Source: Gonapodya sp. JEL0774
Lineage: Eukaryota; Monoblepharomycota; Monoblepharidomycetes; Monoblepharidales; Gonapodyaceae
Length of the DNA: 64,000 nucleotides
Assembly (NCBI GenBank): GCA_027604505.1
Contig: JADIIX010000054.1
Span: 82,396 to 146,395, forward strand
Direction of reading: 5' to 3'
Shown here: positions 36,176 to 48,008 of the stretch, piece after piece
Layout of the letters: each line of letters starts with the position of its first letter
Position numbering within the stretch: the stretch's first letter is position 1
Position numbers and translations under genes: made by a program
The notes under the pieces: generated by a model
Told to the model about the DNA's origin: nothing
Seen by the model: the letters and a program-made list of their open reading frames with translations, nothing else
Databases searched by the model: none

Positions 36176-38518
36176 TCAGTATTTCGCGCCTTTAAAGGCA
36201 AACACTCGCTCATCCACAGCTTTGTAAACTTTGTAGCGAGGGCCGGAATGCTGATGTTGAGGCAGTATATTTCCATTGGACATAGGAAGGTGTGTGCGGT
36301 CAAATGCGTTGGCAGGCGCGACGTCGTCAGAGGAGACAGTGTGTGGTTGATCCAGAGATGGCAGATGTTGGCGGGTAGGACTCGGATTTGGAACGTTCTC
36401 ACTCTGGCTCTCATGATCCTTGGGGTCCCTGTTGATAGAGCGCTCGACCTCCACGGCGTGGGGTCCTAGTTCCCACCCCATCTTTAACGCAGCCCACTTG
36501 ACCACCTCATCACACTCCCCCAACAGCTCCACATCAAACGCCCCGAATTCCTCCAGCTCACCATCCACGATCTCGCCATCGCTGTGTGCCGATACCGAGG
36601 CGGAACCTGATCCGGCGATCTCCCCCGCAAGTAGAGATGTCCTCCGACGAGAGGCGTGCACGGATTTCAACCCGTCCACGTGCGGCAGACGCTCCCGGTT
36701 GATTAGGATCCGGGGCACACTTGGGGGTACCATGTGGACGAGCTGATTCACCGGGGGTACACGAAGAGAAGAGCCGACTACAATGACCAAATCTGCATTG
36801 TCGTGATCATGGCTTGAGTAGGTGGTAAACACGCGGGCCGGGAGTGCCTCGTGGAAGAACACGCAATCCGGTTTCATAACACCCTTCGATGACTCGCAAA
36901 ACGACCCGTATGCAGAGTCCCCGCCACTCGTACCATGTTCCTCATCGCCCGCACCTCGTTTTCTCGATTTGCCATTCTTGTGCTTGGATCCACTTGGCGG
37001 GTCGCACTTAGGGCACCGCGCCACAGTTCCTTCCAACATGCACTTCTCCACCCAGCTACCTCTGATCACCGTGCGGAGGCCGCATGTCATACATGAAGCT
37101 GATTCCACTGTTCCATGGCACTGAATGACCCGGTCCTCGCCAATTTCCACGAGGTGCTCTATACCGTCAATGTTTTGAGTGCTGTGGGTTACAAGTGGTA
37201 TGCATCAATGTTTCCGCATGAAAAACTGAAAGCGCACGAATGTGGCTCACTAGACGCGCATCAACTTCCCGTGCTCTTCGAGACATTTCAGAAAAAAGTG
37301 AGTGGCGGATGGTGTAATAGAGGAACTGTCGACAACAAAATGCTAGGGAAGGAGCATCAAGTCACTCAGACCGTGATTCGAATTGTTACTATGTAAAACG
37401 GCAGGCAGAAAGCAACGCACTTTGGAGAACTTGTAAAACGGTTGGGGGTTCTGCTTGAATAGTCGTATGTCGAACTACAAAATGAACGTCAGAGTATAGC
37501 ATATTTCAGGCGATCAACTTGCAAAACTTGCAATTTCCTGAGGCTCAGAAAGGTCAAAATCTGCGGGGTTAATGGTAGAATAAATGCCCGTGGTAGAACG
37601 AAAATCGGGAATGCCAAGTGATGTCGAAATCTATGAGAAGTCACGAGCAAGCGACCGTTCAGCTTAAACTTAGTTAAACGAAGCTGATGTCCCAGTGTCA
37701 ACTCACCCCAGCACCAGCGATTACCAGTACGTTCTTCGCTTTGTGAATTGTTTTTATCACATCTTCTGGTGTTCGCACGTCTGCTCTCTTTTTCCTCTTG
37801 GCAACACCATCCAGAGTCTGGTAAAATTGATGGAAAGGAGCGTTGTTGTGCCTGTTCTCCGCGAGTTGGGCGAGTGTGAGGTTGTGGAAGTTGTGCGTGG
37901 AGTTGTGCCCATTGAGCTGGGCATTGTACAGTTGGATCGAAGAGGGATCGACGAAATCATTTGCGTCAAGCTCAAACTCGAAATTGAACGACTACGGATC
38001 GGTGATGATGAGAGTAAGTTGCATGAGCAAATCTGGCCATCTTCCAACACGTACAGGCCATATTTTCATTTGCCCAGCTGGTGAAATCAGCGCACATCAA
38101 GAACAAACGACTTGAGATAGCAAAAGGTAATTCAAAGGCAAAAACAATGTGTCATACCTATCGCCTCCCACAAGAAGTTCCCGTATCTGGACACGAATCC
38201 TGCCACCCCAAACTTCATAAGATCCTCATACAATGCAGGCATGGAAGGCATTGGTCCGGGTGCGAGGGCGGGAGGAAGAGCTTTCGCTTGAGATTTGAGG
38301 TCAGATTCGGCTCGCGCAGGAACTGGTTTCGAGACTCTAGACCGCTTTGCGGGAGAGTTTTGGTGGCTGGCAGAACGTAAGGACGTCTGAGGATGGTCAG
38401 GAGGAGAATACAGCTGCGTTTGTCGGCGAAGTCGAAGTTGCCGCGAGGAACGACGTGGATTTTGAACAGGATCTTGAGCAGCAGCTGGATGATCTTCCAA
38501 CGACACAATAATGCTCAT
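36176..38518 (-). CDS. NAD-dependent protein deacetylase (sirtuin, SIR2/HST1/SIRT1 type)
   Basis: The N-terminus (MSIIVSLEDHPAAAQDPVQN) is basic and disordered. A following exon holds FHQFYQTLDGVAKRKKRADV then RTPEDVIKTIHKAKNVLVIA, ending GAG. Splicing to ISTSLGIPDFRSTTGIYS completes the NAD-binding GAGxS and GIPDFR motifs. TQNIDGIEHL and the catalytic His in VIQCHGTVESASC follow. Two Cys pairs (CMTCG and CPKC) make the zinc site, with a Gly/Lys-rich insert. VFFHEALPARVF and LVIVVGSSLRVPPVNQLV close the Rossmann fold. QCHG and the residues around it are closest to class I fungal Sir2/Hst1 and animal SIRT1. An acidic and then disordered C-terminus ends at 36176. Expected to be nuclear, deacetylating histones and other proteins with NAD. 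Exons around 37,150-37,480 are approximate. Confidence 0.88.
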
Positions 38519-38831
38519 ATCAGTTGCATCTGATACGGCAATCGCATTACCGATCTGGCTCCCAGTAATGAGTTGGGTCCCGACGTTTTGTGCCAGAAGG
38601 GAGACACACCTCAGGTGGTGTGCTGGAGGAGAACTCGCCAGGCCTACCCGGCAGAACTAGTCACTCTGGAAATGGAATGATTACATTGACTCCTTACACA
38701 AAATTCATGCTCGATATCTTCGATGCTAAGTCTCCGTGGGCTCTCCCCATAAACCAATACTGTACGAACCCTTCGTCAACACAGTCTACCCCGTGTTCCC
38801 ATCTCCTGAAATACTCGCCCGCGAATTCTCA
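38519..38831. other. Intergenic, no gene seen
   Basis: Between the sirtuin start and the phosphatase 3' end. No conserved frame; it presumably holds the sirtuin promoter. Confidence 0.35.
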
Positions 38832-40037
38832 TCAGTTCGCAACCAGTGTAGTTGGGCCTGTAACGTGAGCTCCTCCAGCTCCTCCCACATCACCTGACGC
38901 GTCTGGACCCTTCTTCTTGAAAAGTCCACCCAGCCATCCCTTGCTTGAGATTGACAAACTCCCCCCAGCGCTTGTGCCACTCTGTGCGCCGTTTACAACT
39001 CCTCCCGCGCTGGAGCCCGCAGCCGATTCAATACCCGGCGACGGAGTCCTGCTCTCTCCGGAAGCGTTTCCGTTTGACTTGGGGCTTGGTGGACGGCCCG
39101 ATTTCTTGTCGTCCGAACCAGAGACTGGGTTCGGGCTGGAACGACCAAGGAGACCCTTTCCCATGTTCGTGAGAACAGTGCGGCCAGACTTGAACTGTCC
39201 GCGCTTGTACGTGTCCAAAAAATTGATCTGGACTGAGTTGAACGCTCCGCGACGGTACTTGCGGATGTACTCGACAGCCTCCAGAGCAGGCATGCCGGCC
39301 TCAATCAAAGCAATCGCAACGAGCACCGGGGCGCGGCCAAGGCCAGCAACGCAGTGGACCGCCTACAAAACAAAGATGGGCAGACCCAATCAGCCCACGT
39401 CGGGTCCCGCGCGTTAAGAATGGAATTCCAAGCCAAACTCACAATCGTAGGGCCATTGTCATCAACGGCACACAAATTGTCAGCGCTCGGGCTGCGACCC
39501 TCCTTCTTGACAATTGGGAACGGCCCAAACCGCTCCTCGACGAGGTGGAGCCACGCAGTCACGACAGTTGCGTGTGGCACCCCGCCATCTTTGAAGAACA
39601 TTTCGTGGACCTTGATGTTGCGCTCCGCGAGGTACCCGGCGTTGTACGTGGGCTCGCAAACGCGCACAACATCCGTGACCCGACGGGCAAGGAGTTCCTG
39701 GAAGGTGGGAACAGCGGAAGGCTCTCCATTAGGAAACGGGTCCAAGAAATACATGAAAGCGAAGCAACAAACTCACGGTAGCGTAGTGAGGGAGGGTGGT
39801 ATCGGTGGGGCAATCAAGGATGAGGAACCTGCGACAAACAAAAACACGAATTGAGATTCACCATCGATCAATTTCAGAGCGAGGTCCGACAAAGTAGCAT
39901 AACCAATGGATGTAGGTCCCATCGGCACACGCAACACACCTCTGGTTCTTGTAGTTAACGGGAGAGAAGCTGCGGGCGAGGGGTGGGTAGGCAGCGATGC
40001 GAGGGCGGAGGGAAGCAAGAGTCGTCTCGGTGGTCAT
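38832..40037 (-). CDS. PRL-type (PTP4A) protein tyrosine phosphatase with long C-terminal tail
   Basis: ATG at 40037: [20 protein letters not shown], then [16 protein letters not shown]. Another exon has [20 protein letters not shown], then [19 protein letters not shown] and the Asp-containing loop [15 protein letters not shown]. The catalytic exon reads [20 protein letters not shown], the PRL P-loop CVAGLGRAP with Cys and Arg present and Ala in the usual Ser/Thr position. [20 protein letters not shown] is almost identical to animal PRLs. Animal PRLs end about 20 residues later in a CaaX prenylation box. Here about 100 Ser/Gly-rich residues follow, ending TGPTTLVAN without a terminal Cys. Known PRLs bind CNNM magnesium transporters and act at membranes; whether this one is membrane-bound is uncertain. 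Confidence 0.9.
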
Positions 40038-41250
40038 TGTTGCAAAGCGTGCAAGTACTTGGTATGAGGTCTGTTTGCAAAACTTTTAGATACTGAGCGC
40101 GTGTTTTGTAGTCCTGATGGTCGAATAAGCTAGTACTCAGGCGACAAGACTAGACTGATGTGTAGAGATAGTAAATCGAGTGTGCTCGGTCAAGGTGGTC
40201 TAGGTGGTGTTGGATCCTCTCCGCTCGTAAGGAGGGATGCAGGTATAACGTCTTCAGATAGTCAATCGAAACCCATCAACAGACACCGAGTCAGAAATCT
40301 CCGCGAAGTCCAAGACAGAAGAGGAGTTTGACAGCGAGAAGAGATTAAGAGCGGTTGTAGGCGAATAGAGAGGGTGGGAAGTGAAAGTCGGTCCGAGTGA
40401 AGAAGAATAATGTGGCGTCCGCAGCGTTGGGCGGAATGATGTGGCGGTATAGGTTTTCAGCCTCCCTCCAGGTCTCCCTGTGGGCAGTAGCAGAACAGCT
40501 TAACTTGGCAGCGGCGGCGGCTGGCGTGGTCTCCGAGGAGGGGGGAGAGGATAGCTCCGCGCGGGGGAAAAGGACGAGAACGGACTGCTGGCTGGTCACA
40601 CTTGACCATAGACTGGAAGGCGGCCAGGAGTAACGATATAAGAAGGAATGAAGAGAATGAGATCGTCAGCGAGCGTTACTAAGAGCGTCTGATGTGGTCG
40701 CAAACTGGGCAAGTGTTTGAGAGCGAGACCCACTTGAGGGTTGGAACTTGGCAGAGTCGAGGCGCAGCCTCGTGTGGATAAGATAGAGAAGAAGTTGAGT
40801 TCGCTCGCGGGTGGCAAGTGAGTTTGGGTTCCCTGTGTTCGCTGGGAACGAGTGGGTTGATTACTGGGTTGGGGGAAGGAAAAGAACATTTGGTGCAACC
40901 CATGGAACTCGCCCTCAGTCTAATAATATGCACCGTCAACCCAAATGGTTCGTTTATACCTCTCCAGAACTCGTCCAATGCAAGAACTATCTTAAACGGA
41001 TCGCTTTCAAAATCAAAATTGAGAAAGCTTTTTGAACTTGTTAACTTTCCAGCATCGAAACACGCTTTTTGAATGGTTGTCTGAATAGAGTAGAATATCC
41101 TCAGAGAAGCACTGGTGCCCTAGGACCTAATAAATTGCCAGGTTTCGTATTTCTTGCTGAGTGCCTAGTGCACCAGCACAGGCACATGCTTCTCTACTTT
41201 TTTTGTCCTTTCTCGCCATCCCACTGAGAAGAAACTCGGTGGATCGCGAG
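40038..41250. other. Divergent intergenic region (PRL phosphatase / AdoMet decarboxylase)
   Basis: Separates divergently transcribed genes. Open frames at 40345-40599 (minus) and 40397-40633 (plus) overlap each other and lack motifs or splice continuity. It should contain both promoters and 5' leaders, possibly with leader introns. No RNA gene recognised. Confidence 0.4.
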
Positions 41251-41259
41251 ATGTTTTGA
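41251..41259 (+). promoter_or_regulatory. Tiny uORF (ATG TTT TGA) in AdoMet decarboxylase leader
   Basis: A two-codon ORF whose TGA is followed one base later by the ATG of the longer uORF at 41261. Plant AdoMetDC mRNAs also have a tiny uORF against a small one and use them to sense polyamines. Here only the arrangement is seen. Confidence 0.45.
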
Positions 41260-41260
41260 T

Positions 41261-41512
41261 ATGCCATTTGCCCGTATTTCAAATTTCGCAGAGCTGTAAG
41301 TGTTCGCTTGACCCAGACGGGTTCCGTACCCAACCATGTCGTCGTCTACTGTGTCCGCGCAACTCCCCATCGGGTGACCCAACTTTGGCACCAATTTCTT
41401 CTCACGTCTGGCCCGCTCGCAGGTATTTCTCTAACAAAGGAGAACTCTCTCGTATCCCCATCAACCCGACACTCGAGAGGCTTATCCGTTCCTCTCCAAA
41501 GGAGCCGTCCTG
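41261..41512 (+). promoter_or_regulatory. Small spliced uORF (41 codons) in AdoMet decarboxylase leader
   Basis: MPFARISNFAEL (41261-41295) splices at CT/GTAAGT to an acceptor at 41421-41422. It continues in frame YFSNKGELSRIPINPTLERL and ends IRSSPKEPS, stop 41510-41512. The gap to the main ATG at 41570 is 57 nt. The intron (127 bp) has good consensus ends, so the joined frame is credible. In plants a roughly 50-codon AdoMetDC uORF represses translation when polyamines are high; mammals use the hexapeptide MAGDIS. The same function here is inferred from position. Confidence 0.5.
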
Positions 41513-41569
41513 ACATCCACAATACCCGACAACCCACTTCACTCAGCAAAGCTGGAACACAACACCCCA

Positions 41570-43379
41570 ATGCTCGTTGAAATCCCCCCGTTCTCCGAAC
41601 TGTCTGCTGAACTCGCATCTGCTCCACAGGTATGTGTCTGTGAACTCGCCAAAATCACCTAGGTGATAAGTCGCTCAGCCCTATTTGTTGCTTCCGTGCC
41701 ATTCCCTTTTCCAGCCGGTGCTAGGCTTCGAGGGGCCCGAGAAGCTCCTGGAGGTCTGGTTCAGGCCCAATGTCGACACTGCGGAGTGCCGGGAGCTCCA
41801 CCACCGGCACCGCTCGTGTGGGCTTCGCACTGTCGACCGTCCGGTCTGGGAAGACATGCTCAGCATCGTCAAGTGTCAGGTGCTTAGCCGCAAAGAGAAT
41901 GATTATGTGGAGGAGTACGTTCTGAGGTGAGTTACTTGGCTTGTGTTCGCGTCCGTGCAGCTCTAGCGTGATCCATTCTTGACACCGATACCATTTTATT
42001 GAATGCATCCCGACTTCAAATCTTCAGCGAATCTTCGATGTTTGTCTATTCCCACAAAATTATCCTCAAAACTTGCGGGACCACCACGCTTCTTCTCGCC
42101 CTTCCGCGGATTCTCGAAATCGCCCACAAGATGTGCGGCTTGGAGTTAGTGGACTCAGTGTTCTACTCGCGCAAGGCTTTCATGTTCCCGGCTAAGCAAA
42201 AGTGGCCGCATGGCAATTGGGGTGACGAGGTGAGTTTGGCGGTGGTTTGCATTTTGTTTGCACCTCGTTCTTGTTCGTCACCGGACTGCTGACCTCTTCC
42301 CCTTTGTGTGTCGAATTGTTCGTTTGCCAGGTTTTGTACCTGGACACCATTTTCCGTCCCGAACATTTCCACACCTCTGGATACGTCGTTGGGAAAATCA
42401 ATGGCGAGCACTGGAACCTCTACACCGCGTCTCCCCGTCGGGACTCGGACGTTGTCGGATGGGACGACGAGGAACCGTGCACGGAGGCAGACGAGGAGAT
42501 GGAGGAGCTCTACAAGGACGATCTGACTCTCGAGGTGCTCATGAGTGAGCTCAACCCCGAGAAAATGAAGGCGTTTTGGAAGAAGGAGGGTGAGACGGAC
42601 GAGGAAGGGGCGAGGAGGATTCACGTGAGTCTTGTTGTGTCCGTGCGCTGAACCTCCCTTCTGAAGTATTCGATGTTGAATCGTGATATTGTGAATACCT
42701 GTAGAACGATAGTGGACTGGGGAGCATCTACCCGCACACCACAGTTGACGACCACTGTTTCGATCCTTGCGGATACTCTCTCAATGGCCTCATCGATCAG
42801 TACTACTGGACCGTCCACGTCACCCCTGAAGACCACTGCTCGTACGCCTCATTCGAAACCAACATCCCGATCTCGGTAACCGCTTCTCCGACCGCATACC
42901 AGAGCTACGAAGAGGTTGTGCGCAAGGTGATCAGCGTTTTCGAACCGGGCAAAGTCACAGTGACGCTCTTCTCGCGCAAGCCCGACACCAAGGACCGGGA
43001 GAACTCGGACACCGAATCCCGGTCCGAGTCGGGAGTGTCTTCTTCCCTCGGTGCCGGCATTGCTCCCACTCTGTTCCAGTTCCCTGTGGTTGGGCCCGGA
43101 GCGATCACTTCCTCCTCGTGGGGTCGCAAGTCCATTGACAACATTGTGTCTGCCGAGCACTCGCGGATGGTTCTGACTGGTTCTGCCGTGGACGGATATC
43201 TCATGAGGGATAGAGTCGTGTACGATTTGGGAGGGTGGGATCTCGTGTTCGCCCAGTTTACCAGGAAACGGCGTAGGGCGTTCAAGACTACTGCGGTTAT
43301 CACGGCGGCGGACGCCTTGCCGTCGGACACTTCAGTCGGAGCTGGCAGGGCAGCGGAGTCTATTGGTATTGAGGCTTGA
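41570..43379 (+). CDS. SPE2: S-adenosylmethionine decarboxylase proenzyme
   Basis: Five exons (41570-41629, 41715-41926, 42028-42229, 42331-42624, 42705-43379) sum to 1,443 nt, a 480-residue protein, longer than the usual 330-400. FEGPEKLLEVWF is the conserved N-terminal substrate-binding segment. VLSESSMFVYSHKIILKTCG contains the Glu-Ser self-cleavage site, whose Ser becomes the pyruvoyl cofactor, and the downstream catalytic Cys. LYLDTIFRPEHFHTSGYVVG, DDHCFDPCGYSLNGL and TVHVTPEDHCSYASFETN follow in family order. It makes decarboxylated AdoMet, the aminopropyl donor for spermidine and spermine, in the cytosol. Extra length lies in an acidic insert (near 42480-42600) and a tail after the beta sandwich. 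Its leader carries two uORFs. Confidence 0.96.
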
Positions 43380-43696
43380 TGTTGATTTGCTTGACGTCGT
43401 AACGTGGGGAGGTATTTCAAAGATTTTGGGTGATGGACAGGATTATGTAGATTACCACTCGTCGTGTACAGGGTATTTGGGTTATGTCTGATAACATGCA
43501 AGTTGATTTGGATTCCAAAGTTTTCTGTGACCACTTGACCAGCTTGTATGGCACTTGACACGGCAGAACTACTTCGGAACGGCTGAAACCTCTGATCAAT
43601 GAAGGGAAATCGACAAGGTTTCGTCGACGAATGCCGCTCTCGCGTGTCGCCCTGAATAACATTCAGCTCAGTACTTCTTCCAATCGGCGACTCTCA

Positions 43697-45134
43697 ATGA
43701 CTGAAACAGTACCCGTAATGTCACAGGAAGAGGTTGGTCGATTGAAACAGATCGAACTAACTTGATCCATACTCTGACTCCATATCTCTATATCTTTGCG
43801 CGATACCGGTTCTTCTTTTGGAACGCTGCGTATAGATCCTTCTCGAGCCATTCAATTATCTCATCCAACACGCTGGCAAAGAGCTTCGCTCTCGACTCAT
43901 CGAGGCGTTCGACATCTGGCTCAAAGTTCCCACGGAAAAACTTACTATTGTCAAATCCGCAGTCGAAATGCTTCATACAGCGAGCTTACTGTGAGCGCTG
44001 ACGTTTCAACTTCCTGGAAGCGCTTTTGGTCACTTCCGAATATGAACGATTTCGACATGAAATCAAACCAGCATTGACGACGTGCAAGACAATTCCGAGC
44101 TACGGAGAGGTGTCCCAGGTCCTTGAGAATTGCGTCTGATGATGTTAAAATGCGGACCCACGACTCAAAAGCTTCCAACCACAGTTGCACATAAAATCTT
44201 CGGCGTACCTTCTGCCATCAACAGCGGCAACTACGTATACTTTCTTGCACTTGAAAAGATCCTCAAGCTTCAATGTCCTCGGGCGGTTGAGATTTTCACC
44301 GAAGAGCTTTTGAACTTGCATCGCGGACAAGGAATGGACCTGTATTGGCGCGATACTGTGACATGCCCATCCGAGGAAGAGTACATGGAGATGGTGTCAA
44401 ATAGTGAATGTTGGGCTTTTTGGCTTTTTCTGGTTGTAGTTTTGTCTCAACTTCGCCATCTACCACACCTTCCAGAAACTGGTGGACTGCTACGGCTGGC
44501 TGTTAAATTGATGCAGGCACTGAGCGAGTCCAAAGTGTGAGGAGCGCTCTGACCCCAATGCGCACCTAGTTTGGGAGTGACAGCGCAGGAATAATTCCAT
44601 TCCCCTCCAGTGACTATGTGCCACTTGTCAACTTGATCGGTAAATTTTACCAAATTCGAGATGATTATCTCAATCTTCAGTCCAGTCAAGTGAGTGATCT
44701 TGATTCTGACCACATGCGAAATAATTGTTCGCTTATCTCCTTTCTCTCAGTATGCTGAGAACAAAGGTTTCGCCGAGGACCTAACCGAAGGAAAATTCTC
44801 CTTCCCTATCATACACTGCATCCGTACCGACACTCGAAATCGTCAAATGCTCAGTATGTAGTGTTTGACCTTTGAGCTATGTGCTCGACCGCTTCTCTTA
44901 CTCCCAACTCGTCGCCCAGATATCCTCAAACAGCGCAGCGCTGACACGTCGGTCAAAAAATACGCCGTAGATGAACTCATGCAGCGGACAAAGTCTTTCC
45001 AGTACACCGTGAAATGCCTCAGGCGGTTCGAGGCTGACGCACGAGCGTTGATTGCGGTCTTGGGCGGGAATCTGGCGCTAGAGACGATCATCGATTATTT
45101 AGCAAAGGACTACGCAAACGCCCTAGACAAGTGA
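43697..45134 (+). CDS. BTS1: Geranylgeranyl pyrophosphate synthase
   Basis: Exons join to [20 protein letters not shown], then [20 protein letters not shown] and EMLHTASLL. The next gives [15 protein letters not shown], which holds the first Asp-rich motif (DDxxD). [54 protein letters not shown] and [20 protein letters not shown] (second Asp-rich motif) follow. [20 protein letters not shown] completes the active site and the protein ends at 45134. It condenses FPP with IPP to GGPP for protein prenylation and carotenoid or other isoprenoid synthesis, probably in the cytosol. The first exon is less certain: ATG at 43697 ([12 protein letters not shown]) joins ILLEPFNYL in phase through an unusual donor GTTGGT and acceptor TATAG at 43835. 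Confidence 0.92.
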
Positions 45135-45358
45135 CGAATGTGTAATTTGGCGATATGCATCTATTCTCTCGTATTATTATTAGTAGTAGCACATGATTTA
45201 AGTGCACGAAATGTCATGTCAGTGCATATTCATATTGGTCTCACACTCGCCAGTTTTCGCAAGTATTCCATTACAAGGAACGTGACAATGGTATGTGGTC
45301 CAATCCGTAGCCAGTTCTGAGTGTTGCAGAGAAGAAGACCAGGTTAACACAGCTCCCT

Positions 45359-46636
45359 TCAGCGGGCGATCTGGAGAAGCCTCACGGGAACAAATCCCTG
45401 ATAAAGTCCCAAAACTCCTTCATTGCGGACTGTTTTCATGAGGCAATCCCAAGTGTTTTTCTGTCAAAGGGGCATGTTCGCGTTAACATGCAATCCAACT
45501 TGTCCGCCGAGACTCACGTATTTTGACGGTGTTCCGTCAGAATTCCGTTGTTGACTGTCCAAATCGCAAAACATCAACGCTCATCGCGAACATAAAGACT
45601 GGGAACGAAAAAGCACTCCCGAAAACTCTCACTTCATAAAACGTGACTTGACCAGACTGAGAGCGACAACGAGTGAGCACACCACGCTTTCCGTCCGCCA
45701 GTCTGATGCTCACTCAATTGGAGATGTTGTCAAGGCGCAAGCCAAACCCGCCCACATCGAACACGCCAAATGTAGAGCCGTGCCTTCAAACCATCCTGCC
45801 CGAACGAGAAATCCCTTGGAATGGTCATAAGAGGGAACTGAACAATTTAGAAGTGGAGAGGACAACCTTTTCTGAGAAAATATTTCGGTAACTCACGTTG
45901 GGTTCCTGTTAGCAACATTGCACGCTGGACGTTTGGTCCTGTGCCTTGGTATAACCCACGAATTCCGGCGGTACGAATGATCGTGGTGAATGCATCCCAA
46001 GTGCTTCTATAATACGGAGTCCCAGATGGATTATATGCTTGCATGCGCACTTTCACAAGGTCGAAAGGGTTGAATATCGCAGATCCGACAGCTCCTACAT
46101 GGACGTTGCAAACGGTTTTCTCGCTGATTATGAAGTCATCAAAAATCTACCTATATACCTGAGAATCCTCCTGCTAGAATCTTTTTCCACAAAGCCTCCG
46201 GTTTTCCTGGAGACTGCACGAATCGCGTCCTCAAAACGTCGTAAAGACCCATCCGAACCGTGGAATAGGACCCCTCCCGCAGTAAAGACGCTGTGAGGCC
46301 CCGATAGAGACCACGGATGCCTTCTTCTCGTAGAATCACGGGAACCGCTCGAATCATTCCCTTGTAACGCTTGGTTTGTTCCCCCTGCAATTGCAATCGC
46401 ACTTTCAAAACGTCGACGGGATTTGTAGCTAGAGCAGCGGTCATGCATGCTGATCCACCAAACAAGAATCTTTCCCAGGGAAGTGCATCTCTACCAGGGT
46501 ATCGCCGAATTTTCTTGTGAGTCCGAGAAGCGAAAGGACAACGATGCTTCGCCGGCTGTCTCATTACCGGTACATGACGCCGACAACAGTGTCCTGTGGA
46601 GGTCCCGGATCGTGTCTCGCTGTCATTGCAATTCAA
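45359..46636 (-). CDS. Mitochondrial carrier (SLC25 family, UCP/dicarboxylate-like)
   Basis: WERFLFGGSACMTAALATNP then VDVLKVRLQLQGEQTKRYKG gives repeat 1 with its P-x-[DE]-x-[LIV]-[KR] signature. LREEGIRGLYRGLTASLLRE and YSTVRMGLYDVLRTRF follow. AIFNPFDLVKVRMQAYNPSG gives repeat 2 and GIRGLYQGTGPNVQRAMLLT its second half. Repeat 3 is in the last exons (HLACSMWAGLACALTTSPIE and NTWDCLMKTVRNEGVLGLYQ), ending PVRLLQIAR with a stop at 45359. Spacing and residues resemble the UCP/dicarboxylate/KMCP1 branch of inner-membrane carriers. The substrate (dicarboxylate, sulfate or other anion) is not determined. Start uncertain: ATG at 46636 (MNCNDSE) or an inner Met (MRQPAKH). At least four introns. 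Confidence 0.88.
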
Positions 46637-46786
46637 GAAAGAGGCGAATTTTGCTGAAGGAGGTTATCGTCTCAGGCAAGGTACGATAAATTTTGCAAGG
46701 AGTGTTTTCAGAAGGGTTTGAGTGGCAAAGCAGAGGCGGAGAAGCCAACCCACACCACGGAACAATACCATAAACACACCGCTGGA

Positions 46787-47894
46787 ATGGACAAAATCAG
46801 GAAGCGGATCGACGAACTTCGCATTGAGTGCGATGCAGCAAATGCGCGTGCGCAGAAGGCGGAGGACCAGGTCAAGAACCTTGATGCCGACCTGGGGAAG
46901 AAGGACGTCGAAGTAAACGGGCTCAAGAACAAGATTGCCCTTCTGGAAACAGAAATCCAGCGCTCTGAGAGGCGAATTGAAGAGGTTCGATTCATGTGTT
47001 TGGTTGTCTATGTTAAAATGACTGCTCATTCTCGTCGCCTTTACTCGTTGTGGTGTGGTCTGATTGTTGGTGGGCGGTCCTTTGCTGCTAAAGATGAAGG
47101 GCCAGGTTCAGAGCACGGGACAAGGTCAACAAGAGGTCGATGCCCTGCATCGAAGAATCTCGCTTTTGGAGAATGAGGTTCAGGAAAAGGAGAATACGAT
47201 TGCCAAGGTATATTGATTCCATTCAGACATTCCGGTCCACAGAAGAGACTGAGAGTCGGAGTATGACAATCCACATAATAGTTGAAGGCCCAGATTGATT
47301 CAAAGAGTGGGGAGCAAGCGCAGGTATGTTTGATCAGCTTCACCCAACGAATCCCATGGTTGATAGCATTCATACCCCTCCCAGATCGATGCGCTTCAGA
47401 GAAAAATTGCTCTGCTTGAGAAAGACCTTGAGACGAAGGAGACTAGCTTGAGCAAAGTGGGTCTCGTGCAGGTCTTCCATTTCATTCGGCATCTGGAGAA
47501 GTTCCGTCAATTGTGTTCGACCCATTCAGCTTAAATCGACTGCTGCCGAGGTAGAAAAGGGCTCTTCACAAGCTGAGACCCTTCAACGTAAACTCGCCAT
47601 GGTTGAGCAACAGCTTGAGGACAAGGAGAGGCTTGCGAAGGAGGCAACAGAAAAGTGAGTTGCCACTTTCACCACATTTCTGGGCACTTACTCCGTGCAG
47701 CTGGGTAAATGTTTTGTCGTTACTCGTCAAGGTTCCGATCTGAACAGCTCAAAGCCGAGCAGGCGGAACGGAGGGCCGGTATGCTGGAGAAGGAGCGAGA
47801 CCAACTGGATCGTACCGTTGCGGACCTTACCAAGAAGTATGAGTCTACCAAACTGGAGTTGGAACAGACTCTGAAGGACCTCGAAGGCTTGTAG
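46787..47894 (+). CDS. TPM: Tropomyosin
   Basis: Six exons (46787-46984, 47100-47207, 47288-47323, 47385-47456, 47530-47654, 47732-47894) sum to 702 nt, a 233-residue all-helical protein. It begins MDKIRKRIDELRIECDAANA, very close to fungal tropomyosins (MDKIREKMNALR...), and keeps heptad a/d hydrophobics throughout: GLKNKIALLETEIQRSERRI, VDALHRRISLLENEVQEKEN, IDALQRKIALLEKDLETKET and KKYESTKLELEQTLKDLEGL. No prolines interrupt the coil. Yeast Tpm1/Cdc8 are 161-199 residues; 233 is nearer the metazoan short forms. Internal exons 3 and 4 encode 12 and 24 residues. It should polymerise head to tail along formin-nucleated actin and regulate myosin, septation and cables. Confidence 0.93.
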
Positions 47895-48008
47895 AGAGCA
47901 GGAGATAGACAAATTTTACCCCGTAGTGTACAACCCCCTTTCGTTTACTATTTCTACACCTTCCCGTTAAGTCGAAAATAAGACCCGTTTACGTCCACAG
48001 TACTGCAA

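Noticed and set aside
40345-40633. Opposed ORFs in the AdoMetDC/PRL intergenic region
   Set aside because: Low-complexity Ala/Ser-rich frames, overlapping on opposite strands, without splice continuity.
41336-41377. 13-codon ORF (MSSSTVSAQLPIG) as an AdoMetDC uORF
   Set aside because: It lies wholly within the leader intron 41296-41422, so it would be spliced out; the joined 41-codon frame is preferred.
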